NCBI RefSeq assembly: GCF_022179185.1
Contig: NZ_BPQJ01000042.1
Coordinates: forward strand, 1-57,547
Direction of reading: 5' to 3'
DNA from: Methylobacterium frigidaeris
GTDB taxonomy: Bacteria > Pseudomonadota > Alphaproteobacteria > Rhizobiales > Beijerinckiaceae
Length of the DNA stretch: 57,547 nucleotides
Under the pieces are notes generated by a model. It saw nothing but the letters and a program-made list of their open reading frames with translations, did no database searches and had not been told where the DNA came from. Below are positions 1-9,232 of this stretch, piece after piece. Both the position numbers and the translations under genes were made by a program. Position 1 is the first letter of the stretch. Every line of letters begins with the position of its first letter.

Positions 1-216
1 ATCGGCTCCTCGCCGGCCTCACGCCGCGACCGAGCGCACCCCTGAGTAATTACGCGCTATGTTCATAGCATTGTGTTGCGCTTGCCCTCTGCGGCGCCGA
101 TGCAAGGCGACATCTGCTTGGGCATTGACACTTCGCGAGTTTGAGCCCGGAAATAGGTGAAGGCCCCGCCACTGCTGACAACATTAAACAGAATTAGGGG
201 TAGCCTTCGACTGCAC

Positions 217-2178
217 CTATCTGACTATTCGTGACGGCATAGCCGGCGCCATCTCCTTGTGCAAAGCCTCCAGACACGTCTCAACGGCCTGGCGCAGCGA
301 GATTACGTAGTAGTCCGCCCCCACTTGTCGACGCAGCGCTTGATCAGTGAGGATCGCATCCTCCGCAGGCCACAGGCCCACCAGAATTGGCTTGCCAGGC
401 ACCTTCTCCTGTAACCGCTGAAGCAGGTAGCGCAGGTGTGCTGGGTTCCCGCTGATGTCGAGGTAGGAGATGCACACCATCGCTACGCCCGTCACGTCGA
501 GCGTGCGCACGTTATCGCGGCTCACCGCCTCGTGCGGCACGACCCGCGCTCCGAGGCCGTGCTTGCCGAGGAGCTGAGCCAGCATCGACGAGGCCGCCTC
601 ATCCAACGGCCCTCGCCCAGCGATGCACATAACGGGTGCCTCTCCTTGCCACACGGCTGGCCGCATCGCGGGCTCGGGTGCCTGGCCCGGTACATCCTCG
701 TTCTTCGGGTGCTCCTTCTCGGCCAGCGACGCCTCGGCGCCCGCTTTGTCGGTTCCCGCAACCTCCGGCACCTCATCTGGGCGCTTGGCAAACTCCCTCA
801 CCAGCGATTGCGTCAGTTGCCGGATCGTGTCGAGCTGCTCAGTCTCGAGCACACCGCGCTGATAGTCGTTGGCTGCCAACTGCAGCGCCTTAAGCGCCAC
901 TTCATCGTAGTAGGACGACAGCGAGCGCTCTTTGAGCAACAGCTCGGCTTGTTCTTGCGCCTCGTCGGGGTCGCCCGCCAGCATGCGCTGATAGAAGTTC
1001 TCAACGGGCGTCAGAGGTGGTCGGTCGCCGAGCAGTACGTCGAGGAACTCCAACCGCTCGACGTGGCGGCCGAGCACCACCAGGCAGACGGTGAACGGCG
1101 TGGCCAAGATCAGCCCGATCGGCCCCCACAGGAAGCCCCAGAACAGGGTCGAGACGATTACCGCGAACGGTGACAGGCCCGTCGAGTGGCCGTAGAGCAG
1201 CGGCTCGACCACCTGCCCAAACAGGGGCTCGGCGATCAGGAACAAGGCTGCAGCCCAAATCGCCATCGACCAGCCTGGGTCAGCCGCGGCTGCGAGCGCC
1301 ACAGGGAATACGCCCGAGATCAGCGCGCCGATGTAGGGCACGAAGCGCATCAGCGCCGAGAACACGCCCCACAGGATCGGGCTTGGCACCCCGATGAACC
1401 ACAAGCCGATGCCCACGATTACGCCGAAGGCGGCGTTCATGCCGAGCTGGGCGAGGAAGAAGGTGCCGAGCCGCCCCGCAGCATCGTCCATCGCCATGGT
1501 GGTGCGGTGCAGGTCGTTCGAGCCGAACAGACGGATGAGCCGGTCGCGCAGGTCCTCACGCTGCATGAGGATGAAGATCACCACCACCAGCACGATGCCG
1601 ACCGTGGTGAGCGGCGAGACGATTGGGCCGAGGACCTTCTCGGCTATAACGATCGGTGACGGGTCGGGCTCCTGCACCTTCACCAGCACGGGCTTGGGTG
1701 TCTGCCCGCCTGACTGAGCCACGGGGGTGTCGGTTGCCGCGGCTTGGTTGGAAGCCTCACTGACTTGGCGGTTGAAGCGGTGGATGAGTTCGTTGGCGCG
1801 CCCGAGCATTCCCTCCTGCAGGCCTGCCACCTTGCGCTGCACGGTGGTCTGGTACTCGGGCAGGTTCTTTGCGAGGTCGGCGACCTGCAGGCCGATGACG
1901 CTGCCGATGGACAGGATAATGCCGAGGGCGAGGAGCACAGCGGCGATGACGGAGGGCACGCGGCCGAGGTGGAAGCGGCGCAGGAGGTTGACGACGGGGG
2001 TGAGGACGAAGCTCAGCAGAACGGCGAGGACGAGAGGAATGAAGACTTCGCGAGCGAGATAGAGAGCGGCGACCACGACCACAGCGACGGCGAGGGTAGC
2101 AAGCCCGGAGGTGCCGGGCGTGGCGGGCGGAGGCACGCGGGTGGGATGAAGTGAGGCACGGCCGGGATCTCGTGACAT
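217..2178 (-). CDS. AI-2E family permease with a soluble C-terminal extension
   Basis: The 653-residue protein has the hydrophobic pattern of the AI-2E/PerM/YdiK exporter family in its first ~380 residues: a TM pair near 25-95, a polar insert (~105-190), then several helices from ~195 to 370 including the conserved 'RFVPYIGALIS' loop. Family members move small molecules or ions across the inner membrane; the substrate here is unknown. The last ~270 residues are soluble: a helical stretch (~390-475), a low-complexity linker, then an alternating beta/alpha region from about 515 containing 'PVMCIAGRGPLDEAASS' that resembles a Rossmann or cobalamin-binding-like fold. Typical family members are about 350 residues, so this is an extended form. 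The ATG has a GGAG nearby upstream. The transporter call is solid; the C-terminal fold is inferred. Confidence 0.88.
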   Translation of the reverse strand: MSRDPGRASLHPTRVPPPATPGTSGLATLAVAVVVVAALYLAREVFIPLVLAVLLSFVLTPVVNLLRRFHLGRVPSVIAAVLLALGIILSIGSVIGLQVADLAKNLPEYQTTVQRKVAGLQEGMLGRANELIHRFNRQVSEASNQAAATDTPVAQSGGQTPKPVLVKVQEPDPSPIVIAEKVLGPIVSPLTTVGIVLVVVIFILMQREDLRDRLIRLFGSNDLHRTTMAMDDAAGRLGTFFLAQLGMNAAFGVIVGIGLWFIGVPSPILWGVFSALMRFVPYIGALISGVFPVALAAAADPGWSMAIWAAALFLIAEPLFGQVVEPLLYGHSTGLSPFAVIVSTLFWGFLWGPIGLILATPFTVCLVVLGRHVERLEFLDVLLGDRPPLTPVENFYQRMLAGDPDEAQEQAELLLKERSLSSYYDEVALKALQLAANDYQRGVLETEQLDTIRQLTQSLVREFAKRPDEVPEVAGTDKAGAEASLAEKEHPKNEDVPGQAPEPAMRPAVWQGEAPVMCIAGRGPLDEAASSMLAQLLGKHGLGARVVPHEAVSRDNVRTLDVTGVAMVCISYLDISGNPAHLRYLLQRLQEKVPGKPILVGLWPAEDAILTDQALRRQVGADYYVISLRQAVETCLEALHKEMAPAMPSRIVR

Positions 2179-2569
2179 ACGCTGCTCCGGGAGGCTGCAC
2201 CCAGCGGACGCCGGCTGAGGGCTCGCCGGTAACGCACCGAGCTGGTGCCTAGATCACCTCACATCGGCGAAAATTGCGGGGGCATGTTCAAGCACCTAAT
2301 GCCCTCCCCGCAGGCCGGCCTCGTTCTGCCGAGCTCGACGTGAGATGAGAGCCGCCGAAACGGACCAGCTTGGCCCGCCACGGCCGCCAGGCAGCACTGG
2401 ATCCAGCCGTACCTCGACGAACCTGGCGTGGCCGGACCTTCAGAGCCACGCGGCGGCGGGTCCAATGAGAGTTAGCTTGCGGCATTCACCTGAGTTCAGC
2501 TGAACTTGCGTTAGACCGCGATAGGGCTCCTAAACCAGATTGTTGGCCATCAGCCAGCGCTGAACGAGA
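2179..2569. other. Intergenic stretch without a recognisable gene
   Basis: This gap lies upstream of the permease. I see no convincing coding frame, no tRNA and no strong hairpin. The short open frames here lack ribosome-binding sites and have arginine/proline-rich, shadow-like composition. Confidence 0.5.
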
Positions 2570-2812
2570 TCATCCTATCGGCTCACTGTGTGGCTGGGGC
2601 CTAATGGCCGGCGCGCTGTGAGGCTCGCTAGATGAACTTTCTACCTGAGATTGCTCCTCGGCTTCTTCGAGGCCGGGCGCATGCAGCTCCTGCGCGGGAC
2701 CCTCGTGCCGTTTGGCCGCGATTCGACCGTTAAGCTTCGACGTGAGGTGCCCGGTGCGTTGGTCGTACGCCGCCTCGGAGAGCGCCTCAGTCTGGATCGT
2801 TGTGTCGGGCAT
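2570..2812 (-). pseudogene. Possible truncated KTSC-like small protein
   Basis: An 80-codon frame opens with 'MPDTTIQTEALSEAAYD' and 'GHLTSKLNGR', which resembles the first strands of KTSC-domain proteins (family pattern: a hydrophobic strand, 'YD', then a short hydrophobic strand). The following tyrosine-rich 'YxYxxVP' part expected of KTSC is absent, and the rest is a Glu/Ser/His-rich tail. It is therefore either a decayed copy or an unrelated small protein. There is no clear ribosome-binding site. Confidence 0.25.
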
Positions 2813-2921
2813 GGGACAACTCACGTTCATTCGGATGAAATGCCCCTGCGGCCTGGCAGGTTCGCGCTGCTTCGATGTGCGAGGTGGCTGAGACGACAGA
2901 CTGGCTATTTCTAGAGCTGCT

Positions 2922-3482
2922 ATGACCCAAATTCCCCCTTCTTGGTTCGCACGTCCTGCCGCGACTGCGGCCGCTAATCTGATCGGATGCCGCCTTCTCG
3001 TCGACGGAGTGGGTGGCATCATCGTGGAAGCCGAAGCCTACGATCAATCCGACCCTGCCTCGCACAGCTTCTCGGGGCCGACACGGCGCAACGCCAGCAT
3101 GTTCGGCCCGGCGGGGCACGCCTACGTGTACCGATCGTATGGGCTGCACTGGTGCATGAACATCGTCTGCGAGGTCGGCAGCGCGGTGCTCGTGAGGGCG
3201 CTCGCTCCGACGGTGGGGCTTGATCAGATGGCGGCACGTCGGCGCACGACGGCGCCACGCCTCCTCTGCTCCGGCCCGGGTCGCGTTTGCCAAGCCCTGG
3301 CCATTACCGGCGCGCACGATGGTTGGCCCATCGACCGCGCGCCCTTTCATCTTTCCGGGAGAGAGGGGCCGGTCATGGTCGTGTCTGGTCCTCGCATTGG
3401 CATCACGCGCGGCGCTCAAACGCCTTGGCGGTTCCTGCTCGCAGGTTCACGTTTCGCAAGCCGGCCACCGTCGCCTAATTAG
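2922..3482 (+). CDS. 3-methyladenine DNA glycosylase (AAG/MPG family)
   Basis: The 186-residue product matches the alkyladenine-DNA glycosylase family across its whole length. It shows 'LIGCRLLVDG', the catalytic-glutamate segment 'IIVEAEAYDQSDPASHSF', the 'GPTRRNASMFG' loop, and 'GHAYVYRSYGLHWCMN', which carries the Tyr that intercalates at the flipped base. The enzyme excises alkylated purines such as 3-methyladenine to start base-excision repair. Its length is typical of bacterial members (~180-200). It stands alone; the convergent fragment on the other strand shares its last bases. No strong Shine-Dalgarno is seen before the ATG. Confidence 0.93.
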   Translation: MTQIPPSWFARPAATAAANLIGCRLLVDGVGGIIVEAEAYDQSDPASHSFSGPTRRNASMFGPAGHAYVYRSYGLHWCMNIVCEVGSAVLVRALAPTVGLDQMAARRRTTAPRLLCSGPGRVCQALAITGAHDGWPIDRAPFHLSGREGPVMVVSGPRIGITRGAQTPWRFLLAGSRFASRPPSPN

Positions 3483-3655
3483 ACGTACTCGCCGTTGGAA
3501 CCCGCTTCGCCGTCAATGGTTTCGAGACGGGCGACGACGGCCACGCTTACCTTCGGACCATACCAGCTCGCATTGTGACAATTGACCAGAGCTTCAAGCG
3601 CACGATCGACAATGGTGCCCCCCTCCCCCGCGATCCGCACGAGGCGCGTGACAAA
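3479..3655 (-). pseudogene. C-terminal fragment of an unidentified gene
   Basis: Read leftward, 58 codons stay open to a TAA at 3479-3481, with protein-like content ('GEGGTIVDRALEALV', 'YGPKVSVAVVARLETIDGE'). An in-frame stop precedes the fragment and there is no start codon. It looks like the decayed 3' end of a gene whose stop overlaps the glycosylase stop. The family is not recognised. Confidence 0.25.
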
Positions 3656-3689
3656 TCAAGAGTCGGGCCTTTCGCTCGGTGTTCAGCCC

Positions 3690-4358
3690 TCAGCGCAGGA
3701 ACCGATCCAGGAAATGCTCAGTGCGCACAGCCGCGTCGAACTGAGCCGCTCCGGTAAAACCATGCCCGTGATCTGGGTAGATCTGGATCTCGTAAGGAGT
3801 GCCCTGCTCCTTGAGTAGGCGCTCAATGCTGTAGGCCTGGGACACCGGCACAATGGCATCCCGGGCGCCATGCAGAATCAAAGTCGGCGGCAGGCGTGGT
3901 CGCCGTGCAGCGAGATCCTCCGGCAGGGGACCGAAATAGTCCACTATGGCCTTCACACGCCCATCGGAGGCAGCCGTCTCGAGCGCCAACGCGGCACCGA
4001 GCGAGATGCCCACGATGCCGAGGCGTTCGGCATCAACGCCGGGTTGTTGCGCTAGCCAGCTCAACGCGTCGCGCACGATCCCGACCCAGAGTGGGAAGTC
4101 TTGCCTGAGCCTGCTATAGTTGACGCGCCGGTCGCCTGTGCGATCGAGGTAGTGCACGAAGGCGACATGATAGCCCGAAGCGGCTATGGTGCGTGCAGCG
4201 AGGCGGTAGCCATCCACAAAGGTCAGTCCATCAGCGCCGTGTAGGAGCAGGACGGCAGGTCCAGCGATGCTTAGACCGTTGTCTGGCGCGCCGAACCACT
4301 CGACCTCAATGTCCGTCTCTCCGCTTGCGAAGCTCAGCATTTCTAGATCCGTGTTCAT
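3690..4358 (-). CDS. Dienelactone hydrolase-like alpha/beta hydrolase
   Basis: This ~222-residue alpha/beta hydrolase fits the dienelactone-hydrolase family. It has the oxyanion segment 'VLLLHGADG', the nucleophile elbow 'GISLGAALA' (Ser in place of the Cys of classical DLH), the acid loop 'HGARDAIVP' and the catalytic histidine in 'DHGHGF'. The Ser elbow points to a general carboxylesterase or peptidase rather than a true carboxymethylenebutenolidase. An upstream in-frame ATG at 4397 would add 13 Pro/Arg/Cys-rich residues; I prefer the ATG at 4358 (MNTDLEM). No signal peptide is seen, so it is probably cytoplasmic. It stands alone. Confidence 0.8.
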   Translation of the reverse strand: MNTDLEMLSFASGETDIEVEWFGAPDNGLSIAGPAVLLLHGADGLTFVDGYRLAARTIAASGYHVAFVHYLDRTGDRRVNYSRLRQDFPLWVGIVRDALSWLAQQPGVDAERLGIVGISLGAALALETAASDGRVKAIVDYFGPLPEDLAARRPRLPPTLILHGARDAIVPVSQAYSIERLLKEQGTPYEIQIYPDHGHGFTGAAQFDAAVRTEHFLDRFLR

Positions 4359-4904
4359 GCATCGCGGGCAAGGCCGCTGGCGCCCAGGCAGCTTCAACTC
4401 TCACATGACAGAATGGATGCGCGCCGGTCTCGCCGGAGCGCATTCAGGACGTCCGGTGCAGAGCACAGGGTCCCGGAGGCTTCGATTGATCCATTTCAGG
4501 CCTTCGGTACCAAGCCTCGAAAAGCTCGTTCGTGCTTTCGAAGCAGAATCTTTCGCTGCGCGGCTCAACATTGATCGGCTTCTCACGAGATGGTCTGGGT
4601 TCAAAGGTAGTGCGGCGTTGGCCTAACCATTTCATGACCGGTTCGAGCAGGCGCCCCGGCCTTTTCGAGCGCCAGAGCCGGATCCCGCTCTGAACGTCAC
4701 CGAACGAGATCGGATGGAGACGCTCGTAGCCCTTTTACGGCGTCCCGAAGCCTCATCGAGACGAACCTGGCAGAAGCTCGGACGTTGGCAATGCGGGTGA
4801 TGCGGCCGGCGCGCTCGCCTCAATCTCCGGCCGGATAGGCATTCGGGCCGGAAGCCCGGACCGTGCGATGTCGCTAGAACATCGTTGGCCTCGCACCGAA
4901 GGTG

Positions 4905-6383
4905 ATGGATGTGACGTTCTCCTTCAACAACACATATTCCCGGTTGCCTGACAGGTTTTTTGCCCGCGTTGATCCGACCCCGGTCAGCAACCCGTCGCTT
5001 ATCGCGGTGAACCACGAGCTTGCAGAGCTGCTTCAGCTTGATCTCCAATGGCTCTCTAGCCGTGAGGGGGTCGACGTGCTCGCGGGCAACCGCGTACCGG
5101 ATGGGGCCGAGCCGATCGCGGCCGCCTATGCCGGACATCAGTTCGGCCATCCCGTGCCGCAACTCGGCGATGGACGAGCCGTCCTGATCGGCGAGACGGT
5201 CGACCGGAACGGTGTTCGGCGCGACATCCAGCTCAAGGGCTCGGGTCGGACGCCCTTTTCCCGTGGCGGAGACGGGCGTGCGGCGCTGGGGCCGGTCATC
5301 CGCGAGTACCTCGTCAGCGAAGCCATGGCCGCGCTGGGCATACCGACAACGCGAGCACTTGCAGCCGTCGCTACCGGGGACAGAGTTGTCCGCGAGCGAT
5401 CGCTTCCCGGAGCCGTGCTCACCCGCGTCGCCTCCAGCCACATCCGAGTCGGGACATTTCAGTATTTCGCCTTTCGACGTGACGTCGACGGCTTGCGGAC
5501 CCTGGCTGACTACGTCATCGCCCGGCATTATCCGAGCGCGGCAGAAGCCGAGACCCCCTATCGGGTGCTTCTCGACGCGGTGGTCGCGCGTCAGGCCGAT
5601 CTCGTCGCGAAGTGGCTGCTGGTCGGCTTCATCCATGGGGTCATGAACACGGACAACATGTCGATCTCCGGCGAGACGATCGACTACGGGCCTTGCGCCT
5701 TCCTTGATGCCTACGACCCGGCGACTGTCTTCAGCGCCATCGACCAGCTCGGCCGCTATGCCTACGGCAACCAGCCCCGCGTCGCACAGTGGAATCTGAC
5801 CCGGCTGGCGGAAGCCTTGGTGCCGCTGCTTGCCGAGGATACCGAGGTTGCCATTGCGGCCGCCCAGGAGGTGCTCGCTGCGTTCGCGCCCCGGTTTGAG
5901 GCGGCGTTTCACGCTGGCTTGCGCCGGAAGCTCGGCTTATCGTCAGAGCGGGACGGCGACGTGGCGCTGGGCCAGGACCTGCTGGATCTGATGCGGGACA
6001 ACCAGGCGGATTATACGCTGACACTCCGACATCTCGGGACGGCTGCCAGCGACCCGACGGGCGACGAGGGCGTCCGAAACCTGTTCGTTGACCCCACAGC
6101 CTACGACCGCTGGTCCCAACGCTGGCGCGGGCGCCTGGCCGAAGATCCCCATACGGTCGGGGAACGCCGGGTGGCGATGGATTTGGTCAATCCGAAGTTC
6201 ATCCCGCGCAACCATCAGATCGAAGCGGTGATCGAGGCGGCGGTCGAGCGCGGCGACCTCTCGCCTTTTGCCGAGTTGCGGAGCGTGCTGAGCTCACCCT
6301 ACGATGAGCAGCCGCAGTTCGAGGGCTACGCCGCGCCGCCGAGCGAGCAGCAGCGCGTCCTCCAAACATTCTGCGGGACATAA
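4905..6383 (+). CDS. selO: Protein adenylyltransferase SelO (YdiU/UPF0061)
   Basis: The product (~492 aa) matches SelO, a pseudokinase-fold enzyme that transfers AMP from ATP to Ser/Thr/Tyr of target proteins and is linked to redox stress. Visible landmarks are 'AAAYAGHQFGHPVPQLGDGR', the nucleotide-binding Lys in 'QLKGSGRTPFSRGGDGR' (~K111), the catalytic 'HGVMNTDNMSISG' with its Asp and Asn, and 'DYGPCAFLD', the DFG equivalent. The protein ends '-TFCGT', with Cys at the position held by Sec or Cys in the family. The frame also offers GTG at 4902; the ATG at 4905 follows a GAAGG. It is a monocistronic gene of the usual length. Confidence 0.95.
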   Translation: MDVTFSFNNTYSRLPDRFFARVDPTPVSNPSLIAVNHELAELLQLDLQWLSSREGVDVLAGNRVPDGAEPIAAAYAGHQFGHPVPQLGDGRAVLIGETVDRNGVRRDIQLKGSGRTPFSRGGDGRAALGPVIREYLVSEAMAALGIPTTRALAAVATGDRVVRERSLPGAVLTRVASSHIRVGTFQYFAFRRDVDGLRTLADYVIARHYPSAAEAETPYRVLLDAVVARQADLVAKWLLVGFIHGVMNTDNMSISGETIDYGPCAFLDAYDPATVFSAIDQLGRYAYGNQPRVAQWNLTRLAEALVPLLAEDTEVAIAAAQEVLAAFAPRFEAAFHAGLRRKLGLSSERDGDVALGQDLLDLMRDNQADYTLTLRHLGTAASDPTGDEGVRNLFVDPTAYDRWSQRWRGRLAEDPHTVGERRVAMDLVNPKFIPRNHQIEAVIEAAVERGDLSPFAELRSVLSSPYDEQPQFEGYAAPPSEQQRVLQTFCGT

Positions 6384-6849
6384 CCCCCTGTCCATCTCGA
6401 CAACGAAGTCGACCTGGCGCGAGATGCAGGCGTGGCCCAATCCTTATCATTAAGGCGTCAGATGGACTTTCCATGGCCGCGTCGTGCACGCGGCAGCGCC
6501 TCATGCTCTGGAGCCGCTCAATACGTGCGCCTGTTGGGAGCGAGGAACTCCGTTTCCCCTCTCCTCGCCAATCCGGGCTGACGTGAAACTCCTCCTTGCC
6601 TCGTTCCTCTTCGCGCCTGCGACTGGCGGCAGCGTGAACCCTTCTCCTCTCACTGGGCGGCATGTCCGCTGTAGGGGTCTTTTTGGTCGAGTTCGGGATG
6701 CATTCCTAACTATTCGACTTCGTCATAGCAGATCGCATCGCAAATGTGAGGCTTTAGCAGCCAATAATAAATCCGATCTGGGTAAACATCATTGCAAACT
6801 AATTCCTGTGTGCATTGTATGCTCACGCTCTCTGGAGAATCATAAGCCG

Positions 6850-7995
6850 ATGAGGCTGCAACACGTCGATCAGTTGCGGGCGCTTGCCAGCACCGCGCCC
6901 CACATCCGAGCGGTCCTCTCGCCGCTTGCAGCACCACATCCCGCGCTATGGGCCTTCGTCGGCGCGGTGGCTGTGATCGATGCTGTGTGGCTGCGCATCG
7001 CTGGTATCGCTCTCGCTCCGCTGGGCTTCACGTTGCTCGCAGCCCTCACGCTAGCTCTGCTGCTTGCGGCAGTGTTCTGGAGTCGCGCCACCTCACATCC
7101 AACTCTCCGTGCGATGGCGCTCTCGTCTGCCTGCTTGATATCCGTGACGGGCAGCGTGGGAGTGCTTCATTACCTATCGGCGACGCTCGCATTCCCACTC
7201 GTGGATCCCATGATTGTCCATGTGGAGAGCGTGCTCGGTTTCGACTGGCGGGCGCACACAGCATACCTTGAGGGGCACCCCCACTTGTCTAGGATGCTAG
7301 CGCTTTCCTACCATTCTAGCGGACCGCAGATCGCGCTCGTGGTTATCGTCCTGGCCTCAACTCGCCGCATCAGTCGTCTCTGGGCGTTCGTGCGACTGTT
7401 TTCAGTCGCCCTGGCTTGTGTGGTGGTTCTTTCCGCGGTTTTACCGGCGGTAGGGCCGTATGTGTTCTACGCGGTTGATCCCTCTACACCGAATGGACTG
7501 GAGACCATCGGCGCCCTCTGGCACTTGGAGCCGCTGATAAATCTACGCAGCAGCACCATGCAGGTGATCGCTCTCAGCGAGATGCGTGGCTTGGCAACAT
7601 TCCCCTCCTTTCACGTCAGCCTCGCCTTGATTACTGCGTGGGCTCTAGCATCCGTCCGATATCTCGGACTGGTAATCCTGTCGCTCAATATGGCCGTCAT
7701 AGTGGCGACTTTGAGCGCGGGCGGACATTATCTCCCAGACGTCCTTGGAGGCGCAACGATAGGTCTCATGCTACTCATGCCCCGAATCGCTGCTTGGCAC
7801 ATTCGCACCTATACTGCTTTTACTCGCGCTAGTGCAAACTCACGGACGGATTTCATATACATACCACGCGCACGTTTTTCGCTGATGACACGCAGACCGG
7901 AGCGAGCGACCAGCCCACATACTCGGTCTAGCCATGGGGCGGGATTAGCGCGCTATTCAACTGGGATCTCCGAAGCGAAACAAATTCAGAGCTAG
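6850..7995 (+). CDS. Membrane phosphatase of the PAP2 family (Aur1/Ipt1-like)
   Basis: This ~381-residue integral membrane protein has about eight hydrophobic helices (for example ~33-50, 55-77, 90-112, 158-172, 180-200, 262-290, 300-312). The PAP2 active-site motifs sit in the last third: 'FPSFH' (H255) for the second motif, and 'SAGGHYLPDVLGG' (H293, D297) for the third, in the form seen in the inositol-phosphoceramide synthase-like PAP2_3 subgroup. It probably dephosphorylates or transfers a lipid phosphate at the membrane. The frame opens far upstream, but the ATG at 6850 is preceded by GGAGA and gives a normal N-terminus. The tail after residue ~320 is polar. A phosphatidylserine decarboxylase lies downstream after a decayed stretch. 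Confidence 0.82.
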   Translation: MRLQHVDQLRALASTAPHIRAVLSPLAAPHPALWAFVGAVAVIDAVWLRIAGIALAPLGFTLLAALTLALLLAAVFWSRATSHPTLRAMALSSACLISVTGSVGVLHYLSATLAFPLVDPMIVHVESVLGFDWRAHTAYLEGHPHLSRMLALSYHSSGPQIALVVIVLASTRRISRLWAFVRLFSVALACVVVLSAVLPAVGPYVFYAVDPSTPNGLETIGALWHLEPLINLRSSTMQVIALSEMRGLATFPSFHVSLALITAWALASVRYLGLVILSLNMAVIVATLSAGGHYLPDVLGGATIGLMLLMPRIAAWHIRTYTAFTRASANSRTDFIYIPRARFSLMTRRPERATSPHTRSSHGAGLARYSTGISEAKQIQS

Positions 7996-8139
7996 TCACG
8001 GTGCAGATCCAGCCGCATCAGAGGCTGAGGCGACGCACTTCAATAGTCTCCAATTCACGGGCACGCCGTGGATCGAGAACCTTACAGTCCAGGCTAACCT
8101 ATTGGTTTGGCTGGGCCGAAGTGTAGCGCACTACCGATG

Positions 8140-8218
8140 CTGCGGCGCGTTTGGGACACAATGCACTGGGCTGTGGCGGAGGCATTGGCGGCGCGGTACC
8201 TGACGCCAGCGGAGTTTT
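8140..8218 (+). pseudogene. Fragment of a GlxA-type AraC regulator
   Basis: About 25 codons read 'RRVWDTMHWAVAEALAARY' and then end at TGA. The same segment of the intact GlxA regulator at 18323-19288 reads 'RRRVTTHWAVAEALAERY', and the two DNA stretches are roughly 80% identical by eye over ~50 bases. Nothing recognisable of the gene remains on either side, so this is a short relic of a second copy. Confidence 0.5.
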
Positions 8219-8284
8219 GAGGAACGGTGTAGGCGAGGAGTCGTTGTGGCCCCAACGCCGCTTGGCCGGGGCGTCCGAGGAGCG

Positions 8285-9232
8285 ATGATGGCGGCCGATC
8301 CGAAGCCACTGAAGCTGTGGGACCGCGACAAGGGCAAGGCGGTCGAGGAGTTCATGCCCGACCATCAGACCACCTACGAGACGCGGCCGCTGCGCGCGCC
8401 CGGCCAATGGCTGCGTGCCACTCCGCTCTTCGACAAGCTCTATGCGCTCTACCAGGACGCGCCCTGGACCAGGCGCAGCATCGCGCCGTTCGTGCGCGAG
8501 TACCACATCAACATGAGCGAGTTCGAGGAGCGCCGCTACCGCTCCTATGCAGACTGGTTCGTGCGCGAGTTCAAGCCCGGCAGACGCCGCTTCCCCGACG
8601 ATCCGTCCCGGATGGGCGCACCGGCGGAGGCGCGCTACTTCGGCTGGGAGCAGTTCGGGCCCGACCAGCGCTTCCCGGTGAAGGGCCAGTCGCTCGCGGC
8701 CGCAGACATCCTTGGCAACGCCGAGCGTGCCAAGCCCTTCCTCGGCGGCCCAGTCCTGCTGATGCGGCTCTCGCCGGTTGACTACCACCACGTCCACTAC
8801 CCAGACAATGGACGCACACTCGATCACGAGCGGCTGGGTCACAGCATCTGGACGGTGTCGTGGACAGCCGTACAGAACAAGCCAGACATCTATATTCGCA
8901 ACGAGCGCCAGGTGAATATCCTGCAGACCGAGCATTTCGGCAGGCTCGGCTTCGTCGAGTTCGGGGCGCTCACTGTTGGTCGCATCGTCCAGCGCCACCC
9001 CCTCGACCGGCCGTTCAGGCGCGGTGCCCAGAAGTCGGTGTTCAAGTTCGGCGGGTCGGCCGTGGCGATCTTCGGGGAGCCGGGCGCGTGGCGTCCCTGC
9101 GACGACATCTTGGAGCATACCCCCGAAGGTATGGAGACTATCGTTCGCTTGGGTGAGCCCGTAGCGGAGAAGCTCCTAAGCGACCCCGATCTCAGGGTTC
9201 CGTCCCCGGGGCTGGCAGGAGACAACCAATGA
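8285..9232 (+). CDS. Phosphatidylserine decarboxylase
   Basis: The ~315-residue product follows the larger phosphatidylserine decarboxylase form: an N-terminal helical region ('LKLWDRDKGK', 'DHQTTYETRP'), then 'LMRLSPVDYHHVHYP' with the catalytic histidines (168-171), and the self-cleavage site 'FKFGGSAVAIFG', where Ser258 would become the pyruvoyl group. The usual signature is GGST or LGST; here the next residue is Ala. The enzyme makes phosphatidylethanolamine at the inner membrane. GTG at 8246 with a good AGGCGAGGAG site is an alternative start, but the extra residues are not family-like; ATG 8285/8288 follow GAGGAG. Its stop overlaps the next start by 4 bases (ATGA). Confidence 0.87.
   Translation: MMAADPKPLKLWDRDKGKAVEEFMPDHQTTYETRPLRAPGQWLRATPLFDKLYALYQDAPWTRRSIAPFVREYHINMSEFEERRYRSYADWFVREFKPGRRRFPDDPSRMGAPAEARYFGWEQFGPDQRFPVKGQSLAAADILGNAERAKPFLGGPVLLMRLSPVDYHHVHYPDNGRTLDHERLGHSIWTVSWTAVQNKPDIYIRNERQVNILQTEHFGRLGFVEFGALTVGRIVQRHPLDRPFRRGAQKSVFKFGGSAVAIFGEPGAWRPCDDILEHTPEGMETIVRLGEPVAEKLLSDPDLRVPSPGLAGDNQ

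Noticed and set aside
4632..5912. A 426-codon minus-strand open frame
   Set aside because: It is antisense to selO and has no family-like motifs.
8099..9118. A 339-codon minus-strand open frame
   Set aside because: It is the shadow of the phosphatidylserine decarboxylase gene, whose motifs are clear on the other strand.
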